Below, in pieces: positions 16,381 to 25,973 of a DNA stretch of 64,000 nucleotides. Within the stretch, counting starts at the first letter, position 1; each line of letters starts with the position of its first letter. A program made the translations under genes and the position numbers. The stretch comes from Sinorhizobium medicae (GTDB taxonomy: Bacteria > Pseudomonadota > Alphaproteobacteria > Rhizobiales > Rhizobiaceae), in contig NZ_VITA01000012.1 in NCBI RefSeq assembly GCF_007827695.1, positions 62,001 through 126,000 on the forward strand. Reading direction: 5' to 3'. The notes under the pieces are model-generated. The model was given only the letters and a program-made list of their open reading frames with translations. It was not told the DNA's origin and did no database searches.

Positions 16381-17115
16381 ATGGCACAGAATATTTACGA
16401 CAAACCCGAATTCTTCGCCGGCTACAGCCAACTGGGCCGGTCCCTGCATGGGCTGGACGGTGCCCCGGAATGGCCGGCGATCCGCGCGATGCTGCCGAAA
16501 TTCGACGGCCTGCGCGTCGTCGATCTCGGCTGCGGCTTCGGCTGGTTCGCGCGATGGGCGCGGGAGAACGGAGCCTCTAGTGTTCTCGGTATTGATTTGT
16601 CCGAGAAGATGATCGCACGGGCGCGCAATGAGACGAGTGATCCGGCCATCGAATACCGGATTGCCAATCTTGAGGAGCTGGTTCTTCCCGAAGCGCGTTT
16701 CGACTTCGCCTATAGTTCGCTTGCCTTCCACTACATCGAAGACTTCGACCGCCTGCTGCGCACGATCCACGCCAGCCTGTTGCCCGGGTCCAATTTCGTC
16801 TTCACCATCGAGCATCCCATCTACATGGCTCCGACCAACCCAGGCTGGACGGTCGATTCGGAGGGGCGCCGTATCTGGCCGCTCGATCGCTACGCAGTCG
16901 AAGGAACACGGCTTACCGACTGGCTCGCCAGGGGCGTCGTCAAGTATCACCGAATGTTCGGCACGACGTTGAACAGTCTGCTTGCGGCCGGCTTCGTGAT
17001 CCGCCGCGTTCAGGAGTGGAGCCCCACCGCCGAGGAGATCGCCCGAATTCCCGACCTGGCGGAAGAGGTCGACCGGCCGATGATGCTGCTCCTTGCCGCG
17101 CAGAGAGAGGCTTAG
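16381..17115 (+). CDS. Class I SAM-dependent methyltransferase
   Basis: A 244-residue methyltransferase. SAM-binding motif I is VVDLGCGFGWFARWA (residues 46-60), motif II acidic is VLGIDLSEKM, and FDFAYSSLAFHYIED is motif IV. The overall pattern is the UbiE/COQ5-like Methyltransf_11 type. Substrate unknown. The ATG is preceded by GAAATGGAAA, a weak ribosome site. It stands alone and downstream of a palindromic repeat. Confidence 0.9.
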   Translation: MAQNIYDKPEFFAGYSQLGRSLHGLDGAPEWPAIRAMLPKFDGLRVVDLGCGFGWFARWARENGASSVLGIDLSEKMIARARNETSDPAIEYRIANLEELVLPEARFDFAYSSLAFHYIEDFDRLLRTIHASLLPGSNFVFTIEHPIYMAPTNPGWTVDSEGRRIWPLDRYAVEGTRLTDWLARGVVKYHRMFGTTLNSLLAAGFVIRRVQEWSPTAEEIARIPDLAEEVDRPMMLLLAAQREA

Positions 17116-17140
17116 ACGCCGGATCTGCGGACGGGAGCGC

Positions 17141-17365
17141 CTATTTCCGCTTCTGCGCTTTCCCCTTTTTGACGGGTTCGGCGACCGGATTTGCTGCTTC
17201 CTCGGCCTCTTTCTCAAGCCGCATCTGCTTTAGGCGAGCCGTTTTCTTCACGCGCGCAGCAGCCTCTTGCTCGATAATGGCGCGTGACGCAATTGTGGCC
17301 TGGTCCGCGCGATCCGCAGGGTTCTTCTTCTCGGCCTTGAAAATTCGGTTACCGACGTCCTTCAT
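17141..17365 (-). CDS. Small Lys/Ala-rich hypothetical protein
   Basis: A 74-residue, strongly basic and alanine-rich protein, probably a single coiled or disordered helix (VKKTARLKQMRLEKEAEEAA), with a Lys-rich tail. I do not recognise a family. The start at 17365 (MKDVGNRIF) is chosen because GGAAGGA sits at ideal spacing; a longer frame from 17383 would begin inside that site. It lies downstream of the cold-shock gene, separated by a strong terminator. Confidence 0.72.
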   Translation of the reverse strand: MKDVGNRIFKAEKKNPADRADQATIASRAIIEQEAAARVKKTARLKQMRLEKEAEEAANPVAEPVKKGKAQKRK

Positions 17366-17395
17366 GCGAGATCCTTCCATCAAATTTCAGCCAAT

Positions 17396-17420
17396 AAAAA
17401 AGGCCGGGACAGACCCGACC
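17396..17420 (-). terminator. Rho-independent terminator after the cold-shock gene
   Basis: On the minus strand, stem GGTCGGG / CCCGGCC with a five-base loop (TCTGT) is followed by six T. It lies about 100 bases past the cold-shock stop and upstream of the small Lys/Ala-rich gene. Confidence 0.88.
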
Positions 17421-17522
17421 TTCCTCATCATCTCAACCCACCGTGCCAGTACATCCGTGGTCACGGATGGGGAGATAACAATTTCATAAGATGCCGTCTT
17501 ACGGCACAAACGCGCGGCCCGT

Positions 17523-17732
17523 TCAGAGCGCGCGAAGGTTGTCCGCCGAGGTCTTGCCCGAGCGCCGATCCTGCGTCAGCTCGAAGCTTACCTTCTGCCC
17601 GTCTTTCAGCGTGGACAGGCCGGCGCGTTCAACCGCCGAAATATGGACGAACACGTCAGCGGCGCCGTCATCTGGCTGGATGAAACCGAAGCCCTTGGTG
17701 CTGTTGAACCACTTTACCGTTCCAGAAGCCAC
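17523..17732 (-). CDS. Cold-shock-domain protein (CspA family)
   Basis: A 69-residue cold-shock protein made of one OB-fold. Both RNA-binding motifs are intact: KGFGFIQP (RNP1) and [10 protein letters not shown] (RNP2). It binds single-stranded nucleic acid and acts as an RNA chaperone. Ribosome site AAAGGACATCGAC. A long AT-richer leader upstream is typical of csp genes whose mRNA folds with temperature. Rhizobia carry several paralogues, so no number is assigned. Confidence 0.95.
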   Translation of the reverse strand: MASGTVKWFNSTKGFGFIQPDDGAADVFVHISAVERAGLSTLKDGQKVSFELTQDRRSGKTSADNLRAL

Positions 17733-18896
<1,164 letters not shown>

Positions 18897-18980
18897 GAAG
18901 CGACCACAGCGGCGCAGGCTCGGTGGCCCGCCTTGCCGACTGCGCTCATCCACGTCCCTATCGCGGTTGAGAGAACCGCC

Positions 18981-19553
18981 TCACATCCCCTGCGGGCCGC
19001 GGTTCATTGCAGCGATACCGGTGCGGCAGACTTCGATCAGCCCCAGCGGTTTCATGATGGCGATGAACTGCTCGATCTTCGAAGGCTTGCCCGTGATCTC
19101 GAAGACGAAGTGATCGATATTGGCGTCGATGACCGATGCGCGGAATGCATCGGCAAGTCTCAGCGCCTCGACCCGATGTTCGCCCGAGCCATGGACCTTG
19201 ACGAGCGCCAGTTCTCGCTCGATCGGTCGCTCGTGACCGAGGCCGGCAGCGCGCACCGTGAGATCGACCACCCGATGCACCGGAACGAGCCTTTCGAGCT
19301 GGTTCTTGATCTGCTCGAGCACGTGCGGCGTGCCGCGGGTCACGATCGTGATCCGCGAAAGATGCGCCTCGTGCTCCGTTTCGGAGACCGTCAGACTCTC
19401 GATATTGTAGCCGCGGCCGGAGAAGAGGCCGATGACACGGGCAAGCACGCCCGGCTCGTTATCGACCAGAACGGATAGCGTGTGCGTTTCCGCAAGCTCG
19501 GTTTCCTTGGCGATGAAGTAGGCCGAGCCCGTAGGCTGAAGATGTGCGTTCAT
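18981..19553 (-). CDS. ilvH: Acetolactate synthase small (regulatory) subunit
   Basis: A 190-residue regulatory subunit of acetohydroxyacid synthase. The N-terminal ACT domain is LSVLVDNEPGVLARVIGLFSGRG, where valine binds for feedback inhibition; a C-terminal domain stabilises the complex. The start at 19553 (MNAHLQP) gives the expected length; a longer frame to 19616 overlaps ilvI and is unlikely. It follows ilvI by 22 bases, so both subunits come from one attenuated transcript. Confidence 0.96.
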   Translation of the reverse strand: MNAHLQPTGSAYFIAKETELAETHTLSVLVDNEPGVLARVIGLFSGRGYNIESLTVSETEHEAHLSRITIVTRGTPHVLEQIKNQLERLVPVHRVVDLTVRAAGLGHERPIERELALVKVHGSGEHRVEALRLADAFRASVIDANIDHFVFEITGKPSKIEQFIAIMKPLGLIEVCRTGIAAMNRGPQGM

Positions 19554-19575
19554 GATCCTGTTCCTACCCTTGTCC

Positions 19576-21354
19576 TCAAACGAGCTGGCGGCCCTTGGCG
19601 TCGATGGCGTTGGCAACCGCCTCGTCCGTGGCCTCGTCGGGGAGCAGCATTTCGTTATGCGCCTTGCCCGAGGGGATCATCGGGAAGCAATTGGCGAGAT
19701 TTGCGACTCGGCAATCGAAAATGACCGGAGCCGGAGTATCGATCATCTGCTTGATTGCTTCGTCGAGCTCTCCCGGCTTTTCGCAACGGATGCCAACGCC
19801 GCCATAGGCCTCGGCGAGCTTGACGAAGTCAGGCATCGCCTCGGTATAGGAATGCGACAGTCGGTTGCCGTGGAGCAGTTGCTGCCACTGCCGGACCATG
19901 CCCATATATTGATTGTTCAGGATGAAGATCTTGACCGGCAGGCCGTACTGAACCGCGCAGGACATTTCCTGGATGCACATCTGGATCGAGGCGTCGCCCG
20001 CGATATCGATGACGAGGCTATCCGGATGCGCAACCTGAACGCCCACGGCGGCCGGGAAGCCGTAGCCCATGGTGCCGAGGCCGCCCGACGTCATCCACCG
20101 GTTCGGCTCCTCGAATCCGAAGAACTGCGCCGCCCACATCTGGTGCTGTCCCACTTCGGTGGTGATGTAGGTGTCGCGGTCCTTGGTGAGCTCGTAAAGC
20201 CGCTGGATCGCATATTGCGGCATGATGACATCGGCACTCGGCGTATAGGCGAGCGAATTGCGCGCGCGCCACTTGGTGATCGATTTCCACCAATCCTCGA
20301 GCCGCGTCCGGTCGACGGTCTTGGCCGCAGCACGCCACAGGCGAACCATGTCCTCGAGGACTGCGGCGACGTCGCCGATGATCGGAACGTCGACACGGAC
20401 GTTCTTGTTGATCGAGGACGGGTCGATATCGATGTGGATCTTCTTTGAATTCGGCGAGAAGGCATTGAGCCGGCCGGTGATACGGTCGTCAAAGCGCGCT
20501 CCTATGCAGATCATGACGTCACAATCGTGCATGGCGAGATTGGCTTCATAGGTTCCATGCATGCCGAGCATGCCAAGCCAGTTCTTGCCGGAGGCAGGAT
20601 AGGCGCCGAGGCCCATCAGCGTCGACGTGATCGGAAAATCGGTGAGTTCGACCAGCTCGCGCAGGAAATGTGCGGCTTGCGGGCCGGAATTGATGACGCC
20701 GCCGCCCGAATAGATAACCGGCTGGCGCGCGGACTTCATGAGCGCAACCGCCTCCTCGATCTTCTTCAGGTCGCCCTGGGTTTTCGGCTGATAGCTCTTC
20801 TGCGTTGGAACGGCCGAAGGCGGCGTATAGGCACCGGTCGCAAACTGGATGTCCTTCGGAATGTCGACGACGACCGGTCCGGGGCGGCCCGACTGGGCGA
20901 CGCGGAAAGCTTCGTGGATGACGCGGGCGAGTTCGTTGACGTCCCTGACCAGCCAGTTGTGCTTGGTGCAAGGCCGCGTAATTCCGACCGTGTCGCACTC
21001 CTGGAAGGCGTCAGAACCGATCAGCGATGTCGGTACCTGCCCCGAGATGCAGACGAGAGGGATGGAGTCCATCAGCGCGTCCTGCAGCGGGGTAACCGCA
21101 TTGGTCGCCCCCGGGCCGGATGTCACCAGCATGACGCCGACCTTGCCGGTGGAGCGGGCATACCCTTCGGCCATGTGGCCGGCGCCCTGCTCGTGGCGGA
21201 CGAGGATGTGCTGTATGTCCTCCTGCTGGAAAATCTCGTCGTAGATTGGAAGCACGGCGCCGCCGGGATAGCCGAAGATGTGTTCGACGCCATTGTCTTT
21301 CAAAGCCTGGAGAACGATCTCCGCGCCCGTCATCTGGTTCTCAGTTCCGCTCAT
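19576..21354 (-). CDS. ilvI: Acetolactate synthase large (catalytic) subunit
   Basis: A 592-residue thiamine-diphosphate enzyme making 2-acetolactate and 2-aceto-2-hydroxybutyrate, the first common step of Val/Leu/Ile synthesis. The catalytic Glu is in RHEQGAGHMAEGYAR (E55). The FAD-binding middle domain is present, and the TPP/Mg motif runs from GDASIQMC to ILNNQYMGMVRQWQ. It is preceded by an attenuator and leader peptide (21409-21521) and followed directly by ilvH. Confidence 0.97.
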   Translation of the reverse strand: MSGTENQMTGAEIVLQALKDNGVEHIFGYPGGAVLPIYDEIFQQEDIQHILVRHEQGAGHMAEGYARSTGKVGVMLVTSGPGATNAVTPLQDALMDSIPLVCISGQVPTSLIGSDAFQECDTVGITRPCTKHNWLVRDVNELARVIHEAFRVAQSGRPGPVVVDIPKDIQFATGAYTPPSAVPTQKSYQPKTQGDLKKIEEAVALMKSARQPVIYSGGGVINSGPQAAHFLRELVELTDFPITSTLMGLGAYPASGKNWLGMLGMHGTYEANLAMHDCDVMICIGARFDDRITGRLNAFSPNSKKIHIDIDPSSINKNVRVDVPIIGDVAAVLEDMVRLWRAAAKTVDRTRLEDWWKSITKWRARNSLAYTPSADVIMPQYAIQRLYELTKDRDTYITTEVGQHQMWAAQFFGFEEPNRWMTSGGLGTMGYGFPAAVGVQVAHPDSLVIDIAGDASIQMCIQEMSCAVQYGLPVKIFILNNQYMGMVRQWQQLLHGNRLSHSYTEAMPDFVKLAEAYGGVGIRCEKPGELDEAIKQMIDTPAPVIFDCRVANLANCFPMIPSGKAHNEMLLPDEATDEAVANAIDAKGRQLV

Positions 21355-21408
21355 TGGCCTGCTTCCGTCCCTCGTTCAGGTTTGGGTGAATAACGTGTTT
21401 GAAGGCAT

Positions 21409-21432
21409 AAAAAAAGGCCCCGTCAGGAGCCT
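21409..21432 (-). terminator. Attenuator terminator of ilvI-ilvH
   Basis: On the minus strand, stem AGGCTCC / GGGGCCT with loop TGAC is followed by seven T, ending 55 bases before the ilvI start. Upstream, a nine-base stem (21478-21486 with 21439-21447) encloses a smaller GGATGG/CCATCC hairpin that covers the leader-peptide stop. This is the classic pause-hairpin plus terminator layout of amino-acid attenuation. Confidence 0.88.
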
Positions 21433-21464
21433 CGTTCAGCGCATGGGTGGCTACCGCCGGATGG

Positions 21465-21521
21465 TTACACCATCCTGCCCATGCGCCGTCCCACCACAAG
21501 AATAACCGCGAATTTGTTCAT
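21465..21521 (-). CDS. ilv leader peptide (18 residues)
   Basis: An 18-codon frame, MNKFAVILVVGRRMGRMV, with a run Ala-Val-Ile-Leu-Val-Val and a terminal Val. Clustered branched-chain codons just ahead of a pause hairpin and terminator are what attenuation by charged tRNA-Val/Ile/Leu needs. No Shine-Dalgarno is visible, but the predicted promoter puts the transcript start within a few bases of the ATG, so it may be leaderless, as reported for the trpL leader in Sinorhizobium. Confidence 0.85.
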   Translation of the reverse strand: MNKFAVILVVGRRMGRMV

Positions 21522-21529
21522 GGGGCGAT

Positions 21530-21558
21530 TTGTTAGACGGAAATTCCCCACCCGTCAA
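21530..21558 (-). promoter_or_regulatory. Predicted sigma70-type promoter of the ilvI-ilvH operon
   Basis: Minus-strand TTGACG (21558-21553), a 17-base spacer, then TAACAA (21535-21530). A start 6-8 bases downstream falls at or next to the leader-peptide ATG. Confidence 0.65.
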
Positions 21559-21651
21559 CGTCTTTGGTGCATCCTGCCCGCCACGACCTGCGCGCAACCA
21601 GTTATTAAACCGCAGCCGCTATCCTGGGACGCCGCATGGAAAGAGGCACCG

Positions 21652-23640
21652 ATGTTCGGTGCACAGCCTGCTGCTGATGTGGCGTTTTTCGCCCGAGGTG
21701 CTGCTTTGCTCGAGAGTGGATATCAATTGGCGCCTCGCGCCGGCGAGATGGATCGCCGCGATGGCTTGAAGCCCGGTAATCGCTTTCTCGGCCGTGTCGT
21801 CGGCTGCAACGGTTCGCGCGCGACGATCGCAGCCGTTGCCGAAAACGGCGAGACATCGCTTACCGAGCTCTGGTCGGTCGGCAAACTGGTCTCGATTTCC
21901 GTCGGCTCCAACCGCGTCGTGGCCCTGGTCTACTCGATGCAGACCATTTCCGAGGGTTGGGGCGAAGAGGCCAGTAACACTTTCCGCATCGAAGTGGAAT
22001 TGATGGGCGAGGTTCAGGTCGGTCCGGATGGACGGGAAGCGTTTTCCGCCGGCATCAGCCGCTACCCCTATCTCGGAGCTATTGCCCATCGGATCCGCGT
22101 CAGTGACCTCGCGCGCATCTACGATCCTGGTCAATCGGACAGCTGCGTCATCGGCAAGCTCACGCAGGACGAAAGTCTCGACGCCACCATCCATGTTCCC
22201 TCGATGCTCGCCAAACACTTCGCGATCGTCGGCACCACAGGCGTCGGCAAGTCGACGGCCGTAACGCTGCTCCTCAACAAGGCAATCGCCGCGGACCCGA
22301 AGCTGCGCGTGCTGATTCTTGACCCGCACAACGAGTTCGCTGCTGCTTTTCCGGACCAGGCCGTGGTCATCGACACGGATACGCTCGACCTGCCCTTCTG
22401 GTTCTTCCGGCTGGAGGAGCTAGCCGAGGTCATCTTCCGTGGACGCCCGCCGGTGCCGGACGAACTCGACATCCTGCGTGATGTCATCGCGGATGCGAAA
22501 AGGGCGTTCAAGGGCACCGAATCCGGCCTGATGCGGCGGCATACGGAAAGAAGCTCGATCACGGCAGACACCCCTGTCCCCTATCGCATCGCCGATCTCC
22601 TGGCGATGATCGATGAGCGCATCGGGCGGCTCGAGGGGCGCAACGACAAGCCGCATCTGCGCTCCCTTAAGAACAGGATCGTCTCCGCCGTCAACGATCC
22701 GCGATACCATTTCATGTTCTCGCAGAACACGATCACGGACACGATCGAAGACACGATTGCGAGAATCTTCCGCATCCCCGGCGACGACAGACCGATTGCC
22801 ACCTTCGAGCTCGCCGGCATCCCCTCGGAGGTGGTCAATTCCCTTGCCTCCGTGCTCTGCCGAATGGCCTTCGAGATCGGCCTCTGGGGCAACGGCGCTA
22901 TCCACATGCTGGTCGTTTGTGAAGAGGCGCACCGCTATGTGCCGGCCGATCCCACGCTCGGTTTCCTGCCTACGCGCCAGGCCATTGCACGCATCGCCAA
23001 GGAAGGACGAAAATACGGAGTCTCGCTCGGCATCATTACCCAGCGACCGGGCGAACTCGATCCGACGATCCTGTCGCAATGCTCGACGGTTTTCGCCATG
23101 CGGCTCGCCAATGATCGCGACCAGGAAATCATCCGTTCGGCGATCTCCAATTCGTCGATCTCGACCACCAGCTTCATTTCCTCTATCGGCAACGGCGAGG
23201 CGATCGCCTTCGGCGAAGCAGTCGCAGTACCGATGCGCATGCGTTTTGCGCGGGTCGAAGACGCCCGCCTTCCCCGCGCCCACGGGATAACCGACAAGGT
23301 CGACGACGACGCGCCGCCCCTTGCCGACCTCCGCTCGATCATCAGCCGAATGCGCGCCGTAAACGGACCTGACATATCGAGTTTCCAACAGAGCTACCTG
23401 GCCGCGCAGACGAAGCAGCCGCCTGTGCACGAGGAAAACGGCTTGCGGGGCAATCCGGAGATCGAACGCTTCGACCGGATTCGCGCGCAGATCCTTTCGG
23501 GCGATGCGGACAGGGCGTCCGATCGATCCGCAACGGCCGTAAAACAGCAGGCGGGTTTCGGCCCACCCTCCTCATTGCGCGAAGGATCGCTGCGCGACAG
23601 TCTCCTCAAGCGGCCACTCGGCAGTCTCATTCGCAAGTAA
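21652..23640 (+). CDS. HerA-like hexameric ATPase (DUF87)
   Basis: A 662-residue ATP-binding protein of the HerA/FtsK-like superfamily. An N-terminal HAS-barrel-like region precedes Walker A GTTGVGKS (residues 194-201). Walker B is MLVVCEEAHRYVP, followed by ARIAKEGRKYGVSLGIITQRP with the sensor/arginine-finger region typical of HerA. HerA normally works with the nuclease NurA in DNA end resection, but no NurA-like gene is next to it. I chose ATG 21652 (after AAGAGG); a longer frame opens at 21481 but covers the ilv leader. Confidence 0.88.
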   Translation: MFGAQPAADVAFFARGAALLESGYQLAPRAGEMDRRDGLKPGNRFLGRVVGCNGSRATIAAVAENGETSLTELWSVGKLVSISVGSNRVVALVYSMQTISEGWGEEASNTFRIEVELMGEVQVGPDGREAFSAGISRYPYLGAIAHRIRVSDLARIYDPGQSDSCVIGKLTQDESLDATIHVPSMLAKHFAIVGTTGVGKSTAVTLLLNKAIAADPKLRVLILDPHNEFAAAFPDQAVVIDTDTLDLPFWFFRLEELAEVIFRGRPPVPDELDILRDVIADAKRAFKGTESGLMRRHTERSSITADTPVPYRIADLLAMIDERIGRLEGRNDKPHLRSLKNRIVSAVNDPRYHFMFSQNTITDTIEDTIARIFRIPGDDRPIATFELAGIPSEVVNSLASVLCRMAFEIGLWGNGAIHMLVVCEEAHRYVPADPTLGFLPTRQAIARIAKEGRKYGVSLGIITQRPGELDPTILSQCSTVFAMRLANDRDQEIIRSAISNSSISTTSFISSIGNGEAIAFGEAVAVPMRMRFARVEDARLPRAHGITDKVDDDAPPLADLRSIISRMRAVNGPDISSFQQSYLAAQTKQPPVHEENGLRGNPEIERFDRIRAQILSGDADRASDRSATAVKQQAGFGPPSSLREGSLRDSLLKRPLGSLIRK

Positions 23641-23750
23641 AGCAAATCGCGCGAGATTGCGCGGTGCTCTGCATTTGGATCCGGAAGCTCGTCTCGCGCG
23701 TTGAAGTCGATCCGACCCTAAATCTTCGTGATCTCATCCGGGGAGACGAC

Positions 23751-24113
23751 ATGGACGACAATGACGCTTGGAGAATCGAGCGGCGGCTCTGGCTCGAGGG
23801 CTCCGAACCCTATCGCGAAGTGCTGGACGAAGACTGCATCATGGCATTCCCCGCACCGGTCGGTCTCCTGCGCGGGCGGTCGGTCATAATCCAAAGCCTT
23901 CACGGAATTCCGCGGTGGGAGCAACTCGCGGTCAGCGAGAAAATCATGGGCCGGATCGGAGAAACCTTTATCGTGCTCGGCTATCTCGCGGAGGCGCGAC
24001 GCGGCGAAGATCAGCCCTATGCGGCCTATTGCACGTCCACCTATCATGGCGCCGGAGCCGAATGGAAGCTCATCCAGCACCAGCAGACGCCGGTCGATCA
24101 CGGCACCCGTTAG
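23751..24113 (+). CDS. SnoaL/NTF2-like domain protein
   Basis: A 120-residue protein with the fold pattern of the NTF2/DUF4440 group: an N-terminal helix (ERRLWLEGSEPYREVLDEDC), then strands such as GETFIVLGYLAEARR and WKLIQHQQTP at the end. Function is unknown; the family includes small enzymes and binding proteins. The start at 23751 is supported by GGGGAGACGAC; the longer frame at 23664 lacks a ribosome site. Confidence 0.8.
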   Translation: MDDNDAWRIERRLWLEGSEPYREVLDEDCIMAFPAPVGLLRGRSVIIQSLHGIPRWEQLAVSEKIMGRIGETFIVLGYLAEARRGEDQPYAAYCTSTYHGAGAEWKLIQHQQTPVDHGTR

Positions 24114-24166
24114 AGCCGCCGATACTTGCGCGCTCTTCGCCTCATGGAGGCCGGACGGGCGCCTGT

Positions 24167-25087
24167 TCAATGGTTTTCGCCCAGCGCTTCCGCAGCGTCG
24201 ATACGCTGCCAGGTCTCGTCGAGCTGGTTGCGAAACCAGGTCATCTGGCGCTTCGCATATTGCCGCGTCTGAGCCGCGCCGGCCTCGATCGCCTGCGCCT
24301 CGCTCATCTCGCCTTTCAGCATCGCGGCGATCTGCTGCACGCCGATCGCCTTCATCGCCGGCATCTCCGGCGGAAGATCAAGCGCGAGAAGCGCGCGCAC
24401 CTCTTCGACGGCCCCCATGCCAAGCATTGCCTCGAAGCGCCGATTGATGCGGCTATGAAGCACCGGCCGCTCAGGCAGGACGACGATCTTCCGCGCCCGA
24501 GTGGCATCGATGATGACAGGACCTCGGCTCTGTTGGTAAAATCCGATCGGCCTTCCAGTCGCCTCCATCACCTCCAGCGCGCGCACGATCCTTTGCCCGT
24601 CACCGGATCGCACGCGCTGCGCCGTTTCCGGATCCAGAGCGGATAATTCGTAGTGGAGCGCCTCCGCACCCTCCTCCATCAGGCGCTTCCGCAGGCGCTG
24701 GCGGATCGCATGCGGAACCTCCGGCATGTCGGAAAGCCCTCCCGTCAGCGCCTTGAAATAAAGGCCGGTGCCGCCGACGAAAACGGGCATCCGCCCCTCT
24801 ATCCTCAATCTCGCCACCAGCGCTTCCGCCTCGCGCAGCCATGCGCCGGTTGAATAGGCACGGTCCGGCGGCACGTGGCCGTAAAGGAAGTGCTCGACTC
24901 CCCCCATCTCGCTTTCGTCCGGGCGCGCGGTCAGTATTTTCAGCGTGCCGTAAACCTGCATGCTATCGGCATTGATCACGACGCCCCCGTGTCTCTGCGC
25001 AAGCTTCACCCCCAGCGCAGACTTGCCGCTGGCGGTTGGTCCGGTTATCAGGATCGCGTCGATGTCTCTCGCAAGGTTTTGCATCAT
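24167..25087 (-). CDS. miaA: tRNA dimethylallyltransferase
   Basis: A 306-residue MiaA, which adds a dimethylallyl group to A37 of tRNAs reading UNN codons. The P-loop GPTASGKS is at residues 16-23. INADSMQVYG and VFVGGTGLYF are the family motifs, and QTRQYAKRQMTWFRNQ near the end binds tRNA. Starts at 25087 or 25084 (tandem ATG) fit best; a TTG at 25114 would extend it. Its start codon shares bases with that of divergent serB. Confidence 0.96.
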   Translation of the reverse strand: MMQNLARDIDAILITGPTASGKSALGVKLAQRHGGVVINADSMQVYGTLKILTARPDESEMGGVEHFLYGHVPPDRAYSTGAWLREAEALVARLRIEGRMPVFVGGTGLYFKALTGGLSDMPEVPHAIRQRLRKRLMEEGAEALHYELSALDPETAQRVRSGDGQRIVRALEVMEATGRPIGFYQQSRGPVIIDATRARKIVVLPERPVLHSRINRRFEAMLGMGAVEEVRALLALDLPPEMPAMKAIGVQQIAAMLKGEMSEAQAIEAGAAQTRQYAKRQMTWFRNQLDETWQRIDAAEALGENH

Positions 25088-25973
25088 GGCTCTCGTTGCC
25101 ACGCTTATCGCCAATCCGTCAAATCCGGTTCTGACGCCAGCACGCGCGGAGGCGGCAGCGGAACGCCTCGATGCATCAGGACTCTATTGGCTCGCGGACG
25201 GCATCGCCTGCGACATCGTGTTGAGGGATGGCACCGATGCCGGCGAAGCACAAGCCGGGCTACGTGAGACGGTTGCCGGCGCCGCTATCGATGTCGCTGT
25301 GCAGGAGGCCGAAAGCCGTCGGAAGCGATTTCTGATCGCCGACATGGATTCGACCATGATCGGGCAGGAATGCATCGATGAACTGGCCGCGGAAGTCGGC
25401 TTGAAGGAGAAGGTCGCAGCAATCACGTCGCGGGCCATGAACGGTGAGATCGCGTTCGAACCGGCACTCGTCGAAAGAGTGGCACTTCTCAAGGGCCTGC
25501 CTGTTTCGGTCGTCGAGGAGGTCATTGCCAAGCGTATCACATTGACGCCCGGCGGCCGCGAACTCATTGCCACGATGAAGGCCAAGGGCCACTATACGGC
25601 GCTCGTCTCGGGTGGCTTCACCGTGTTCACCGGACCGATAGCGGAAATGCTCGGCTTCGACGAAAGCCGCGCCAATATTCTCCGTGACGAGGATGGCAGG
25701 CTCACCGGCGATGTCGCTCGGCCGATTCTGGGCAAGCAGGCAAAGATCGACGCGCTTATCGATATTTCGGAACGGCTCGGCATCACGCCAGCGGACGCCA
25801 TCGCCGTCGGCGACGGCGCCAACGATCTCGGCATGCTGCAACTTGCCGGCACCGGAGTGGCGCTACACGCCAAGCCCGTGGTTGCCGAGCAGGCGAGGAT
25901 CCGCATCGATCACGGCGACCTCACCGCCCTGCTCTACCTTCAGGGTTACCGGAAGACGGACTTCGTGGCGTGA
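25086..25973 (+). CDS. serB: Phosphoserine phosphatase
   Basis: A 295-residue HAD-family phosphatase that makes serine from phosphoserine, the last step of the phosphorylated pathway. Nucleophile motif DMDSTMIG has Asp86 and Asp88; SGGFT is motif II and GDGANDLGML motif III. The N-terminal 70 residues form the ACT-like region of proteobacterial SerB. The ATG at 25086 is chosen for family length; the frame stays open to 24960 inside miaA. Head-to-head with miaA. Confidence 0.95.
   Translation: MALVATLIANPSNPVLTPARAEAAAERLDASGLYWLADGIACDIVLRDGTDAGEAQAGLRETVAGAAIDVAVQEAESRRKRFLIADMDSTMIGQECIDELAAEVGLKEKVAAITSRAMNGEIAFEPALVERVALLKGLPVSVVEEVIAKRITLTPGGRELIATMKAKGHYTALVSGGFTVFTGPIAEMLGFDESRANILRDEDGRLTGDVARPILGKQAKIDALIDISERLGITPADAIAVGDGANDLGMLQLAGTGVALHAKPVVAEQARIRIDHGDLTALLYLQGYRKTDFVA

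Noticed and set aside
18963..18979. Hairpin GCGGTT/AACCGC after ilvH
   Set aside because: Short stem and no T-tract, so not called a terminator.
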